From DATFCK01 sp963728975 (GTDB lineage Bacteria; Verrucomicrobiota; Verrucomicrobiia; Chthoniobacterales; UBA10450): 64,000 nucleotides of DNA. Below the pieces are notes generated by a model. The model had not been told where the DNA came from, ran no database searches, and saw only the letters and a list, made by a program, of their open reading frames with translations. The position numbers and the translations under genes are program-made. Where the stretch lies: positions 62,001-126,000 of the forward strand of contig CAVSMF010000007.1 of the NCBI GenBank assembly GCA_963728975.1, read 5' to 3'. Below are positions 17,760 to 26,760 of the stretch, in pieces (position 1 is the stretch's first letter; every line of letters begins with the position of its first letter).

Positions 17760-18844
17760 TCGTCGGAGCTGACCGGTCCCAATCGGTGTTCGACATGCTT
17801 GGCCACGAGGTCGGAAAAATGGCGGTCAAGCAGGCGCTCTTCGATCCGCTGTTGCACGGTCGGATCGTCCGCCAGCGGTTCAACTTTCTTGGTAATGCGG
17901 CAAAGCTCAAATCCTTCCCCGCGCGCCATCGGTTCGAGAAGGTCGCCTGGAGACACGCTCAGAAACGTTTGTTGGAGGTCGGCCGGAAGATCCTCCAGCA
18001 CAAACTGAATTTGGCGATAGGGATAGCGCGCTTCAATCCCCACTTCCTCCATCGACATTCCATCCTCCCTGACACAAAAGAGCGCTTCCTGAGCGGCGTC
18101 CCGCGATTCCACTTCCAGAACTTCAGCTTCAAAATGAGTCAGCGGCAGTCGCAGAGCGCCAAGTTCGTGTTGACGAGCCTGCGGCAAAAGCACCGTCTTA
18201 CACCGCGCCTGGTAGGCGCTCTCCATCGCCGCCAGCTCATCAAACCATTGCCGGTCGCGCCCAAGCGCCCCCAGCCAGTCTCCCAGTTTCTTGGAATCGA
18301 GCTGGTGTCGCTCGAAAAATTTTTGCTCTTCCGTTGCCAGATCAGCCGGATCGGTTTCCTTTGCCGCCATTTGTGCGGCCAGCCGCCACATCAGCTGGAG
18401 AGTGAATTGCTCCAGGTCCCCCGATAAAATCAAGTCTGTGCAAAACAGCTGCCGCAGTTCTCCATCCGCGGAAACATAATCCAACTTCGCGGGCGTCACT
18501 TCCTCGCCTAGCTGACGGTCGCAATACTGGCGGGCAAAATAATCGCCGAAATCCTCCAGGCTCAATCCTCGCGCGGTCAACCATTGCTCGGTCTCTTCCG
18601 CTGTGATCAGATCGTGTTCGTATCGAAAGTTCTCGGCGGCCGCGTCCAGATCTCCATCGGGAAACTCAAGCTCCAATTCGTCCGCGCGTTTTTCGCTTGC
18701 CAGCCGCCTGAGGAAATCCCCCCAGAGGCCGTCCAGCTCACCCCGCCAGAGTGCGGCATGGATTGCGTCGCGCGCCTTGTAATTCCGGCCTTGGCACGCG
18801 CAGACAATCAAATCGTTCCGCGCCATTGATTCAGTGCTCGGCAT
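17756..18844 (-). CDS. Parvulin/SurA-like peptide maturation protein
   Basis: This 362-residue cytoplasmic protein has no signal peptide. The N-terminal two thirds are helical, as in SurA-type chaperones (ELDGLWGDFLRRLASEKRAD, then SLEDFGDYFARQYCDRQLG). The C-terminal part looks like a degenerate PpiC rotamase domain (QTFLSVSPGDLLEPMARGEG, then ELCRITKKVEPL) followed by a terminal helix. Proteins of this type occur next to C39-ABC exporters and are called PpiC-related peptide maturation proteins; the role is inferred. It is the first gene of the cassette and overlaps the exporter start by 4 bases. A second start (MARNDL) lies 18 bases downstream. Confidence 0.82.
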   Translation of the reverse strand: MPSTESMARNDLIVCACQGRNYKARDAIHAALWRGELDGLWGDFLRRLASEKRADELELEFPDGDLDAAAENFRYEHDLITAEETEQWLTARGLSLEDFGDYFARQYCDRQLGEEVTPAKLDYVSADGELRQLFCTDLILSGDLEQFTLQLMWRLAAQMAAKETDPADLATEEQKFFERHQLDSKKLGDWLGALGRDRQWFDELAAMESAYQARCKTVLLPQARQHELGALRLPLTHFEAEVLEVESRDAAQEALFCVREDGMSMEEVGIEARYPYRQIQFVLEDLPADLQQTFLSVSPGDLLEPMARGEGFELCRITKKVEPLADDPTVQQRIEERLLDRHFSDLVAKHVEHRLGPVSSDE

Positions 18845-19006
18845 TAGAATTTGCGTTTGTATAATGTTTGATGGAAAAAGTCGAGCGAATCATACAAAGG
18901 TGCATCATTTTTGAGCCATTCCAACAACAGTTATAACTATTTATGGATGTGACACTTAACCGAAGGATTTTGGAATAACGCCTGGGAAGGCTGTTCAGTT
19001 TGAGTC

Positions 19007-19921
19007 ATGGTTGCTTCGGCTCTGCACGCCCTCCTTGCCCGATCCATCGATTACGCCGGGCTGTTTCCGCCGGCCAGGCTCGCCCTGGAGCCGGCCTTGG
19101 AAAACCAGGCCGCTTATCTCCGCGCACCGGATGCCTGGATGCTCAACACCTTTGTGCTTCCGGTCGGTCAGTTCAACGCCGCCAGGGAGCATGTTTCCCG
19201 TTTCGATTCCGCCCACCCGCTCCGGATATCCGCTCTGGGTCCTAAAACCGACAGCCCCTCGGCTTTTCTTGATGCCTTGGAAGAAACCATCGTCGCCATT
19301 GATTCCTTTGCCCGTTACAGCGTCGATCTCATCTCGATTCACCAGCTCGAAATGCCGCTCCCTCCCGCTGTCACTGTCGATCTCTTGAACGAGGCCCGCA
19401 CCATGACCGCCAATCTTGCCGCTTTCTGGGAAGCCCCTGCTGCCGCCGCCGAGGAGACGATCGGCTTGCTCGAAGAGCATAACTATAATGTTGGTGAGCC
19501 TCCCTTTGGATACAAATTGCGGACTGGCGGGGTGACTGCGGACGCGTTCCCGAGTTCGCTCCAAATTGCCCGCGCCCTGGTCGCGCCGGCCAGGCATCAG
19601 CTTCCGATCAAGTTTACCGCGGGTCTGCATCATCCGGTCCGGCAGTTCCGCGATGAGGTGAACGGGAAAATGCACGGTTTTCTAAATGTAATTGGCGCGG
19701 CGGTCCTGGCGGCGGAACACAGATGGAACGCTGAGCAGACCGCAGCCATGCTGGAGGATGAGAAGGCGAGCGCGTTCTTGTTTGACGATCAATTTTTCAG
19801 GTGGCGGCAGTGGAAGATCGAAACCAGGCGGATCGAAGACCGCCGCCGGTTCGTCGTTTCCTTCGGCAGTTGCAGTTTCGACGAACCCCGGGACGATTTG
19901 CGGGCCTTAAAGCTATTGTAG
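19007..19921 (+). CDS. Conserved hypothetical protein
   Basis: This 304-residue soluble protein has no signal peptide. Its N-terminus (LLARSIDYAGLFPPARLALE) and the segment PIKFTAGLHHPVRQFRDEVN followed by MHGFLNVIGAAVLAAEH look like conserved motifs of an uncharacterised family in several soil phyla. The regular alternation of helices with FKYT/IKFTAGLHHP-type strands suggests an alpha/beta barrel-like enzyme, but I cannot name an activity. It is divergent from the exporter operon and 372 bases before fumarylacetoacetase on the same strand. Start ATG at 19007. Confidence 0.75.
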   Translation: MVASALHALLARSIDYAGLFPPARLALEPALENQAAYLRAPDAWMLNTFVLPVGQFNAAREHVSRFDSAHPLRISALGPKTDSPSAFLDALEETIVAIDSFARYSVDLISIHQLEMPLPPAVTVDLLNEARTMTANLAAFWEAPAAAAEETIGLLEEHNYNVGEPPFGYKLRTGGVTADAFPSSLQIARALVAPARHQLPIKFTAGLHHPVRQFRDEVNGKMHGFLNVIGAAVLAAEHRWNAEQTAAMLEDEKASAFLFDDQFFRWRQWKIETRRIEDRRRFVVSFGSCSFDEPRDDLRALKLL

Positions 19922-20293
19922 CCCCGGAGGGATGACCTTGTGTCGTCCCACTCTTTCCCGGGAGCGCGGCTGTTCGGCGGTTAACGTTTGACGCCGTTAA
20001 AAGAAAATTGCTGGTGTTAGCAGTGTCATTCCGAGCGAAAGCCTGCCCTGAGCGAGAGCCGAACGGGTCGAGGAATCTCTCATGTTTCGCTTCGTGACCG
20101 GTCATAAGAGATAGTGAGAGTCTCGGCTACGCTCGACATGACAAGTGAAACGGGCGTGAAGACATACCCCCCGCTTCTACGGTAGACGCGATCTCTGGTC
20201 GCGTGGGATGCGAGGGGAAAAGCGGCGAGGACGCAAATATCTGTTCTTAACTAAATGTTTGGCGTCCGGCACGGACGCCCTACAATTTGGCTA
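19922..20293. repeat. Spacer with GTAG-bounded hairpins
   Basis: It contains a shared element (TCATTCCGAGCG type, near 20023), a GTAG hairpin starting at 20182 (GTAGACGCGA ... TCGCGT) and another at 20261-20283 (GGCGTCC-GGCA-CGGACGCCCTAC). The last ends 11 bases before the start of fumarylacetoacetase. No gene is seen. Confidence 0.55.
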
Positions 20294-21547
20294 ATGCCGC
20301 TCCAATCATTCGTCGATGTTTCTCCGGAGTCGGATTTTCCGCTGGAAAATCTTCCCTTTGGAATATTCCAGCCGCCGGGAGCCGGGCCGCGTGTCGGCGT
20401 GGCCATCGGCGATTTGGTGGTCGATCTATCGGTGCTGGACGAAGCCGGATATTTTCCGGGGGGCGGGACGGGCCAAAAGATTTTTTCCCGAGATTCGCTG
20501 AATGCTTTCCTGGCTCTGGGGCGGCCGGTCTGGAAGGAAATACGCGCGGTCTTGCAACATCTGCTTGCCGCCGACACGCCCGACTTGCGAGATAATTCCA
20601 AGCTGCGTTCCCGCGTTTTTCATTCCCAAAAAGATGTCCGGATGCGCCTTCCCGCCCGGATCGGCGATTACACGGATTTTTATTCATCCTATCAGCACGC
20701 CCACAATGTCGGCACCATGTTGCGCGGCCCGGAAAACGCGCTCATGCCAAACTGGAAATGGCTCCCGGTAGGCTATCACGGGCGCGCCAGCTCCGTCGTT
20801 GTCGGCGGCACGACGGTTCGGCGGCCGAAAGGTCAGACCAAACCGCCCGACGCGAACGCTCCCGTCTTCGGTCCGAGCAAGAGTCTCGATTACGAATTGG
20901 AAATGGCTTTCCTGGTCGGGCCCGGAAACTCGTTAGGCGAGCCGGTCCCGGTCGATCGGGCGGTCAATCACATTTTTGGTTTCGTTTTAATGAACGATTG
21001 GAGCGCGCGAGATATCCAGGCTTGGGAATATCAGCCGCTCGGACCGTTCCTGGCCAAAAACTTCGCCACCAGCATTTCTCCCTGGGTCGTTACCCTGGAA
21101 GCGCTGGAACCGTTCCGCCGGCCGCTGCCGTCCCAGGATCCTTCGCCGCTGCCTTATCTTTGTTTGGCAAACGATTTTACTTTCGATATCGAACTGGAGG
21201 CCCGACTTCAGACCGCCGGGATGAACGCTCCCCACGTCATCACCCGGACCAATTTCCAGAACCTTTACTGGAGTGTTTCCCAACAACTCGCCCATCACAC
21301 CGTTGGCGGATGCAATCTCCAGCCGGGCGATCTCCTGGCCAGCGGCACCATCAGCGGCCCGAGCGAAGGGTCGCGCGGTTGCATGCTCGAGCTGACCTGG
21401 CGCGGAGCGAACCCGTTGACTTTGCCTAACGGCGAGACCCGCAAGTGGCTCGAGGATAACGATACCCTTACCATCGCCGGCTGGTGCCAGGGCAGTGGAT
21501 ACCGGGTCGGCTTCGGTGAAGTCGGCGGCCGAATCGTTCCAGCATGA
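20294..21547 (+). CDS. fahA: Fumarylacetoacetase
   Basis: From ATG 20294 the protein has 417 residues. It hydrolyses fumarylacetoacetate to fumarate and acetoacetate, the last step of tyrosine breakdown. Family landmarks are FGIFQPPGAGPRVGVAIGD at the N-terminus, IGDYTDFYSSYQHAHNVG (metal and catalytic His region), PVGYHGRASSVVVGG, LDYELEMAFLVGPGN and NDWSARDIQAWEYQPLGPFL. An in-frame ATG at 20255 lies within a repeat hairpin and was not chosen. No other genes of the homogentisate pathway are nearby. The stop overlaps the start of the next gene by 4 bases. Confidence 0.96.
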   Translation: MPLQSFVDVSPESDFPLENLPFGIFQPPGAGPRVGVAIGDLVVDLSVLDEAGYFPGGGTGQKIFSRDSLNAFLALGRPVWKEIRAVLQHLLAADTPDLRDNSKLRSRVFHSQKDVRMRLPARIGDYTDFYSSYQHAHNVGTMLRGPENALMPNWKWLPVGYHGRASSVVVGGTTVRRPKGQTKPPDANAPVFGPSKSLDYELEMAFLVGPGNSLGEPVPVDRAVNHIFGFVLMNDWSARDIQAWEYQPLGPFLAKNFATSISPWVVTLEALEPFRRPLPSQDPSPLPYLCLANDFTFDIELEARLQTAGMNAPHVITRTNFQNLYWSVSQQLAHHTVGGCNLQPGDLLASGTISGPSEGSRGCMLELTWRGANPLTLPNGETRKWLEDNDTLTIAGWCQGSGYRVGFGEVGGRIVPA

Positions 21548-22164
21548 CCGGGATTGCCCTGGGCGACACTCCGGATCGCAAGGGCGCGGTTACGCTCCGG
21601 CGATGCGCCCGCCTTATCTCATGGATCGGGCATCCGCTGGTTTTCGTAACCGGCTCCGTTGGGGTGATCGTTAGTCTGCGTTTGGCCAACCGGGCCGGTT
21701 TTTCGATTTTGCTCGCCCTCCTGGTGGCGGTGGTTCTTCCCACGGTTCTCCTGCTCTTTCGCGGCGTCCGCTCGGGACGATGGAGCGATGCCGATGTTTC
21801 CATTCGGACCGAGCGCGCCCGGTTTTATCCGCCGGCAATACTGATCTCCGGTTTCGGCCTGGCCACGCTTCTCCTTCTTCATGCTCCGGCTTTTATTAGC
21901 CGGGGCGCCTTTGTCACGCTTGGCTTGCTTGCGATCGCGGCTCTCCTGAACCTCGGCATCAAGCTTTCACTTCATGCCTTGTTTGCCTTCTATTGCGCCT
22001 TCATTCTCTTCCGGGTTCATTGGATCGCCGGCGTAGTTGGTTTTGTGCTCGCCTTTCTTGTTTTCTGGTCGCGCATTTATCTGGGACGCCATGCCATCGG
22101 GGAAATGCTGCTCGGTGCCGCCCTCGGATTAGCCGGCGGAATGGTGGCCACCTCCTGGCCATGA
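21544..22164 (+). CDS. PAP2-like integral membrane phosphatase family protein
   Basis: This 206-residue protein has about six membrane segments. The C-terminal pattern KLSLHALFAFYC followed by SRIYLGRHAIGEMLLGAALG resembles motifs 2 and 3 of PAP2 phosphatases (PSGH and SRxxxxxHxxxD), and RSGRWSDADVSIRTERARF resembles motif 1. The motif-2 serine-glycine and the last acidic residue differ from the classical form (SLH, and E for D), so activity is uncertain. It overlaps fahA by 4 bases and is presumably co-transcribed with it. Confidence 0.75.
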   Translation: MTGIALGDTPDRKGAVTLRRCARLISWIGHPLVFVTGSVGVIVSLRLANRAGFSILLALLVAVVLPTVLLLFRGVRSGRWSDADVSIRTERARFYPPAILISGFGLATLLLLHAPAFISRGAFVTLGLLAIAALLNLGIKLSLHALFAFYCAFILFRVHWIAGVVGFVLAFLVFWSRIYLGRHAIGEMLLGAALGLAGGMVATSWP

Positions 22165-22361
22165 ACTAACTTGCTGTCGTCGTCCGAGCGCAGCCGAGGG
22201 ATCCCGTGATACCGCCGGTTAGGGTCAGCGCGTCTGGGTTCCTTAAGTCCGCTCCGGAATTGCGGGAAGTTGCGCATGTCCGATTTGGCTGCATTACTGA
22301 TAAGGTGAATGAGAGGCCGAGGATTGCCTCGGCAACGAAACCAAACCAACAGAAAGGGCAT

Positions 22362-22727
22362 ATGAAATCATTCCTTACAATCATTTGCGCCGGCGCGCTC
22401 GCGATCGCACTGGCGCACGGGCAAACTTCAAGCACGACCACAATGACTGCGACACAGGGCGGCGAGACAGCGGCTACCACCACTGCCACTACCACTGAAA
22501 ACGTTGGGACCATCAGCGAGTTCAGTCCAGGCGCCACCATCGTGCTGAGCACCCCCGGCGCGGGCGAGCCGGTTCATTACAAGCTCGGGCCGTCTGTCAC
22601 TTATATGAATGCCAAGGGCAAAGTGATTACCGCCGAAAGAATGAAAAAGGGGCGCAAAGTGCGCGTCCACTACGTCAAGGACGGTAACGACATGGTGGTG
22701 GACAAGGTGACGGTGGTTCGAGATTGA
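22362..22727 (+). CDS. Small exported Thr-rich protein
   Basis: From ATG 22362, preceded by AGAAAGGG, the protein has 121 residues. A clear signal peptide (MKSFLTIICAGALAIALAHG) is followed by a Thr/Ala-rich linker (about residues 22-48) and a small beta domain (GTISEFSPGATIVLSTPGAG, then VTYMNAKGKVITAERMKKGR, then VRVHYVKDGNDMVVDKVTVV). The last part has the look of a small OB- or SH3-like fold seen in many exported hypothetical proteins. Function unknown. Confidence 0.8.
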   Translation: MKSFLTIICAGALAIALAHGQTSSTTTMTATQGGETAATTTATTTENVGTISEFSPGATIVLSTPGAGEPVHYKLGPSVTYMNAKGKVITAERMKKGRKVRVHYVKDGNDMVVDKVTVVRD

Positions 22728-22826
22728 TTTTGGCTGGCCTCCGGTGATTTGGGCCGCAGGCTTTGGTTTCCGGCATTTGCGTGTCCCAATGGCGGGTCTC
22801 GCTCTGGCGCATTATAGACAGGAATA

Positions 22827-22887
22827 GTAGACGCGGCGTCCCCGCCGCGTTTTGTAAGGCCCAAAGCGGCGGGGACGCCGCGTCTAC
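22827..22887. repeat. Perfect GTAG...CTAC inverted repeat (REP/BIME-like)
   Basis: Two 22-base arms, perfect complements of each other, enclose a 17-base loop and are bounded by GTAG and CTAC. Each arm itself contains a hairpin (GCGGCGTCCCCGCCGC). It is the clearest member of a family repeated across the window. Confidence 0.8.
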
Positions 22888-22954
22888 TTTGTCCCGCATG
22901 ATTCCGGATTGGTCATCGCGGTTGGCCATGCTTAAATTCGCCGGCAAGCACCGG

Positions 22955-23028
<74 letters not shown>

Positions 23029-23658
23029 GAAAGATTTCTAAGGCATGCAGGAAAGCAGGCAGTGCGACGGGGGGGTAGTGGAGTAATGGAGTAATGGAGT
23101 GATGATTTGTGATCCGAACCCCAAATCCGAGCCATCCGTGTTATCCGCGGTTAAAACATCAGAATGCCAGAAGCCTTGCCCTATCTGTGTTTCATCCGTG
23201 TAAATCTGTGGCTAAAATCTGGAAGCCAGGAAAAAACCTCTAGACTAAGGAACGCAGGAACGCAGGAACGCAGCAAAGACACTTGGGTTTGAACCGCGGA
23301 TTACGCCGATTGCGCGGATGGCAAGGGAGAGCAGTGATTGAGTGGTGGAGTGCGGGACACCCCATAATCCAATCCTGTAAATCCTGTCTAGTTTTGTATC
23401 TTTTCCTGGCTTCGTGGTTTTGGCCACAGATTGACACAGATGAAACACAGATAGGGCAGCAGGGGAAGTTTATCCACAGATTCAATTTCCGTTTCCTGCG
23501 TTCCTGCTTTCCTTAGCGATTCCGCTTCCTGGTTTCCTGGTTTCCAGATTCAATCCTTCCTGCTTTCCTGCGTTCCTTAGCAATTCTCCCTTCCTGATTA
23601 AAAAATCCCCGCCTCAATTTCGGATTGCGAATTGGGAACGATGGATTTGAGATAAGGC
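23029..23658. repeat. Repeat spacer (dispersed 100-bp element and GGAAAGCAGG tracts)
   Basis: About 23123-23220 is one copy of a 100-bp sequence (starting GAGCCATCCGTGTTATCCGC and ending near AATCTGTGGCTAAAATC). It recurs at about 31147-31243 and 31338-31432, and inverted near 42592-42690. The rest is GGAAAGCAGGAA-type tracts and TGGAGTAA octamers. No gene is seen. Confidence 0.6.
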
Positions 23659-25275
23659 GTGATCCGGCGCATCGGTGCTTGGGGACTGCTCGGTCTTGAG
23701 GTCTTGGTCCTCACCGCGCTGGTTCTGGCAACGCGCGCGGCCAATTATCAAGACGTCTTCGTCGGCGGTGGGATCTATTTTACCGATGCCGATTGTTATG
23801 CGCGGATGACCCGCGTCCGGCTCTGCGCGCGGCAGCCCGGGTTAGTCGTCCGGCACCACGATTTCGAAAATTTTCCCGAAGGGACAAATCCGCATACCAC
23901 TGCACCATTCGATTATCTCGTGCTCGGCCTGGCCGTTTCCCTCAAACCGTTTGTTTCGCGGCCGATCGACCTGGCCGGCGCGTGGATTTCGCCGCTCCTG
24001 GCCGTGGTCGGCGGCTGGTTTTTATGGTGGTGGTCGCGCCGAATAAAACTTCGTCTGCGCCGGCCGGCTCTCATTTTGTTCGCGATCAGTCCGATCCTGG
24101 TTCACGGCACCGAATTGGGCCGCCCCGATCATCAATCGTTGCTCATCGTGCTGCTCTTGGTCGCGATTTGTGCGGAATGGAGTTTGTGGGCCGAGCCGTC
24201 AACTTCATGGAGCATTGTCAGCGGACTAGCCTGGGGAGCCGCCATCTGGGTGTCAATCTACGAACCTCTTATTCTGCTCGTCCTGCTTTTGTTAGGCGGA
24301 TCGTTCCAAAATCGTAAGGTTCTTTTCGGCGAACGCAGGCGCCTGGGCTGGATCTGTTTTGGCGCGGTGCTTGTCCTCGCCTTCGTCGTTGAACGGCGTG
24401 TTCCCGCATTTCTCCCGCTGCATTCCGGATCTTTCTTTTATCGCTGGGCCGGCACGATCGGAGAATTGGCGCCGGTTAGGCCGCTCAATCCGATTTGGTT
24501 TCGCTGGGCCGGTTACACAATCGTTCTGGCGCCGATCTTGATCTGGCTTTCGGCAATGGGAAACCGGCGCGACACCGCCGCCCAAAATAGAAACGTTCCG
24601 CTCCCAATTTTTCTGGCGGGATTGCTGGTGGCAGCCTATTGCCTGACTCTTTGGCAGGCGCGGTGGGGTTATTTTTTTCTGTTGATCTACGCCATTGCTT
24701 TGCCGGCGTTGCTCTGCGTTGTTAGGCCGCGATTTCTTGGCTGGATTATTTTCTTGCTGGCGCTCTTTCCGATTTTGAGAGATTGGGACGACAAATTATG
24801 GCCTAACGATTCAGAGGCCGGGCGCCGTTTGGAGAAGCGATATGAAGCGGTCGAGCTGCGCGCGCTTGCTTTGAATATGCTATCCGCCGGACAACAGCCG
24901 TTTCTTGCTCCCTGGTGGATGTCGCCTTCCCTCGCCTACTGGTCGGGCCAACCCGGAGTGGCCGGCAGTTCCCATGAAAGTCTGCCGGGAATTGTCGATA
25001 GCGCCCGCTTTTTTCTGTCCACCGATCCAGACCAGGCGGCTGCGATCCTGCAGAAGCGGCGCGTCTTTTGGGTTGTGGCCTATGATGCCGGCCGGGTGGA
25101 GGAGAACTCGGCTGCGGTCCTGGGGAGTGGCACGTCCCCAGCCGGGGGCTGGGCCGGGTTCTGGACCGGAATCCGGGCCGGGCGCCGGTTTTTTTGCGTC
25201 TGGCCGCCCAAAACGGGACCGGCAAGCTGTTCCGGGTTGCGAATAAGTGGTGAAAAACTTGGCATCACCCTGTGA
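23659..25275 (+). CDS. GT-C-type polytopic membrane protein (STT3-like)
   Basis: This 538-residue protein has about 10-12 membrane segments. After the first segment comes a loop with YFTDADCYARMTRVRLCARQ and HHDFENFPEGTNPHTTAPFD, followed by a hydrophobic repeat pattern, and then a soluble C-terminal part (about residues 390-538). An acidic, tyrosine-containing first loop of this kind is typical of GT-C glycosyltransferases such as STT3/PglB or dolichyl-phosphate mannosyltransferases. A catalytic assignment is not possible by eye. Start GTG 23659 gives a good first membrane segment. Two bactofilin genes follow on the same strand. Confidence 0.7.
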   Translation: MIRRIGAWGLLGLEVLVLTALVLATRAANYQDVFVGGGIYFTDADCYARMTRVRLCARQPGLVVRHHDFENFPEGTNPHTTAPFDYLVLGLAVSLKPFVSRPIDLAGAWISPLLAVVGGWFLWWWSRRIKLRLRRPALILFAISPILVHGTELGRPDHQSLLIVLLLVAICAEWSLWAEPSTSWSIVSGLAWGAAIWVSIYEPLILLVLLLLGGSFQNRKVLFGERRRLGWICFGAVLVLAFVVERRVPAFLPLHSGSFFYRWAGTIGELAPVRPLNPIWFRWAGYTIVLAPILIWLSAMGNRRDTAAQNRNVPLPIFLAGLLVAAYCLTLWQARWGYFFLLIYAIALPALLCVVRPRFLGWIIFLLALFPILRDWDDKLWPNDSEAGRRLEKRYEAVELRALALNMLSAGQQPFLAPWWMSPSLAYWSGQPGVAGSSHESLPGIVDSARFFLSTDPDQAAAILQKRRVFWVVAYDAGRVEENSAAVLGSGTSPAGGWAGFWTGIRAGRRFFCVWPPKTGPASCSGLRISGEKLGITL

Positions 25276-25316
25276 GAATCCGTTGACAGGGCAGCTTACC
25301 GCGCCAATAATGGCGT

Positions 25317-25874
25317 GTGTTGAAAAAATTCATCCCGCAAAAGCCCATGTCGTCGATCGGCGAAGGATCGTTGACGTCGGGCTCCGAGGACACCAACCGA
25401 ACCGCCTACGGCGAACAACCAAGAACATCATTAACCGACCACCAAAAATTTATGGCTGAACATTCTGGCAAAGACATCCTGTCGAGCGACGTCGAAATCA
25501 AAGGTTCCATCAAGTTTCAGAAGGAATTGCTGATCGACGGCAAGGTCGAAGGCGAAATTAATTCTGAAGGGGTGCTGACGATCGGGGAGAACGCCGATAT
25601 TCGGGGTGAGATCAAGACCAAATCGATCGTTGTTTACGGAAAAGTGCACGGGAACATCACCGTTAACGAGCGGTGCGAGTTGAAATCGAAATGCACGCTG
25701 CAAGGCGATTTGAAGGCAGCTCGCCTGGTCATCGAAGAAGGCGCCACCTTTATCGGCAAATCCGAAGTAACCAGTGGAATGTCGGTAACGGCTGCCAAGA
25801 CCAGTTCGTCGAGCAGACCCGAAATCGTCCGCAACGACGAGTCGGCCAAGCCGGCTTTCGCTGCGCGCGCTTAG
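25317..25874 (+). CDS. Bactofilin
   Basis: This 185-residue polymer-forming cytoskeletal protein has a disordered N-terminus (to about residue 50) and then a right-handed beta-helix core: ILSSDVEIKGSIKFQKELLI, DGKVEGEINSEGVLTIGENA, DIRGEIKTKSIVVYGKVHGN and so on, with the turn-by-turn repeat of bactofilins. The C-terminal tail is Ser/Ala-rich. It is followed 28 bases later by a second bactofilin, so they may copolymerise. The start is GTG 25317 or TTG 25320. Confidence 0.93.
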   Translation: MLKKFIPQKPMSSIGEGSLTSGSEDTNRTAYGEQPRTSLTDHQKFMAEHSGKDILSSDVEIKGSIKFQKELLIDGKVEGEINSEGVLTIGENADIRGEIKTKSIVVYGKVHGNITVNERCELKSKCTLQGDLKAARLVIEEGATFIGKSEVTSGMSVTAAKTSSSSRPEIVRNDESAKPAFAARA

Positions 25875-25902
25875 CCGAAAGGAAGTTCCGCCAGGCTAAC
25901 CA

Positions 25903-26748
25903 GTGGCCAAACCGTCGCCTGCCAAGGTCAGTGTGGAATGTCCGCACTGTGGCTTTAAGCAGATGGATTATGCGGCGGCCAAGACCACCATGTGCCGCCA
26001 ATGCGGCCGTTCTTTTTCGCCTTCGAGCCCCAAGGCCGGCCTGAAACTCCGGCCAAAAGAGGAAGCAGCGCGTCCAGCCGATCCATCCGGGATTCGCAAG
26101 ATCGAGGAACTCTGGAACCGGCGCCGCAACCGGCTGGTCTCGTGCTTTGAGTGCAAACGGAAACACGAAGTCAGCGACGCAGCCACCTCTACCAATTGCC
26201 CGGGCTGCAGCGCCCATATCGACCTGCGTGATTACAAAATCACCACCAGCTTCAGCCGCTCCATCCGGACCCGGGGCGAACTGCATCTCACTTCCAAAGG
26301 CGATCTCAGCAGCACCAGCGTCATTTGCAAGTCGGCCCTGATCGAAGGCAAATTGCGAGGCAACCTGCAGTGCGAAGAATCGGCTACGATCAATTTCGTC
26401 GGTAAAATTCCCGGCCGTCTGATCGCCAATTACGTCAGTGTCGAACGCAAGGCGGATGTCCAATGCTTCCGGCGCATCCATGTCTCCAGCATCGATATTA
26501 AAGGAAGAATGTCCGGCGAGATAATCGCCACCGGCGCGGTCAATATTCACAAGACCGGCCTGCTCGAAGGAAATGTCACCGCCAAATCGATCAACATCGA
26601 TAAGGGAGGAATATTTTCCGGGAGTCTCGTCATTGGCCAGGGAGACCTGACCCAGGCTGAACTCCTGCCCGAGGTGAAAGGGGCCGGGGCCGCCCCGGTG
26701 CAGGAAAAGGTGCCCGCTTCCGGCGCTCAGCCGTTGCCCGCGACTTAA
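25903..26748 (+). CDS. Bactofilin with N-terminal zinc-ribbon motifs
   Basis: This 281-residue protein has two Cys4 ribbons before a bactofilin core. The first has CPHCGFKQ and CRQCGRSF (about residues 13-43), the second CFECKRKHEV and CPGCSAHI (about residues 85-110). The beta-helix core begins near FSRSIRTRGELHLTSKGDLS and runs through LIEGKLRGNLQCEESATINF and VNIHKTGLLEGNVTAKSINI. Zinc ribbons are not usual in bactofilins and may be for binding a partner. It lies between the first bactofilin and a DUF5069 gene on one strand. Confidence 0.9.
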   Translation: MAKPSPAKVSVECPHCGFKQMDYAAAKTTMCRQCGRSFSPSSPKAGLKLRPKEEAARPADPSGIRKIEELWNRRRNRLVSCFECKRKHEVSDAATSTNCPGCSAHIDLRDYKITTSFSRSIRTRGELHLTSKGDLSSTSVICKSALIEGKLRGNLQCEESATINFVGKIPGRLIANYVSVERKADVQCFRRIHVSSIDIKGRMSGEIIATGAVNIHKTGLLEGNVTAKSINIDKGGIFSGSLVIGQGDLTQAELLPEVKGAGAAPVQEKVPASGAQPLPAT

Positions 26749-26760
26749 ACGCGGCAGCCA

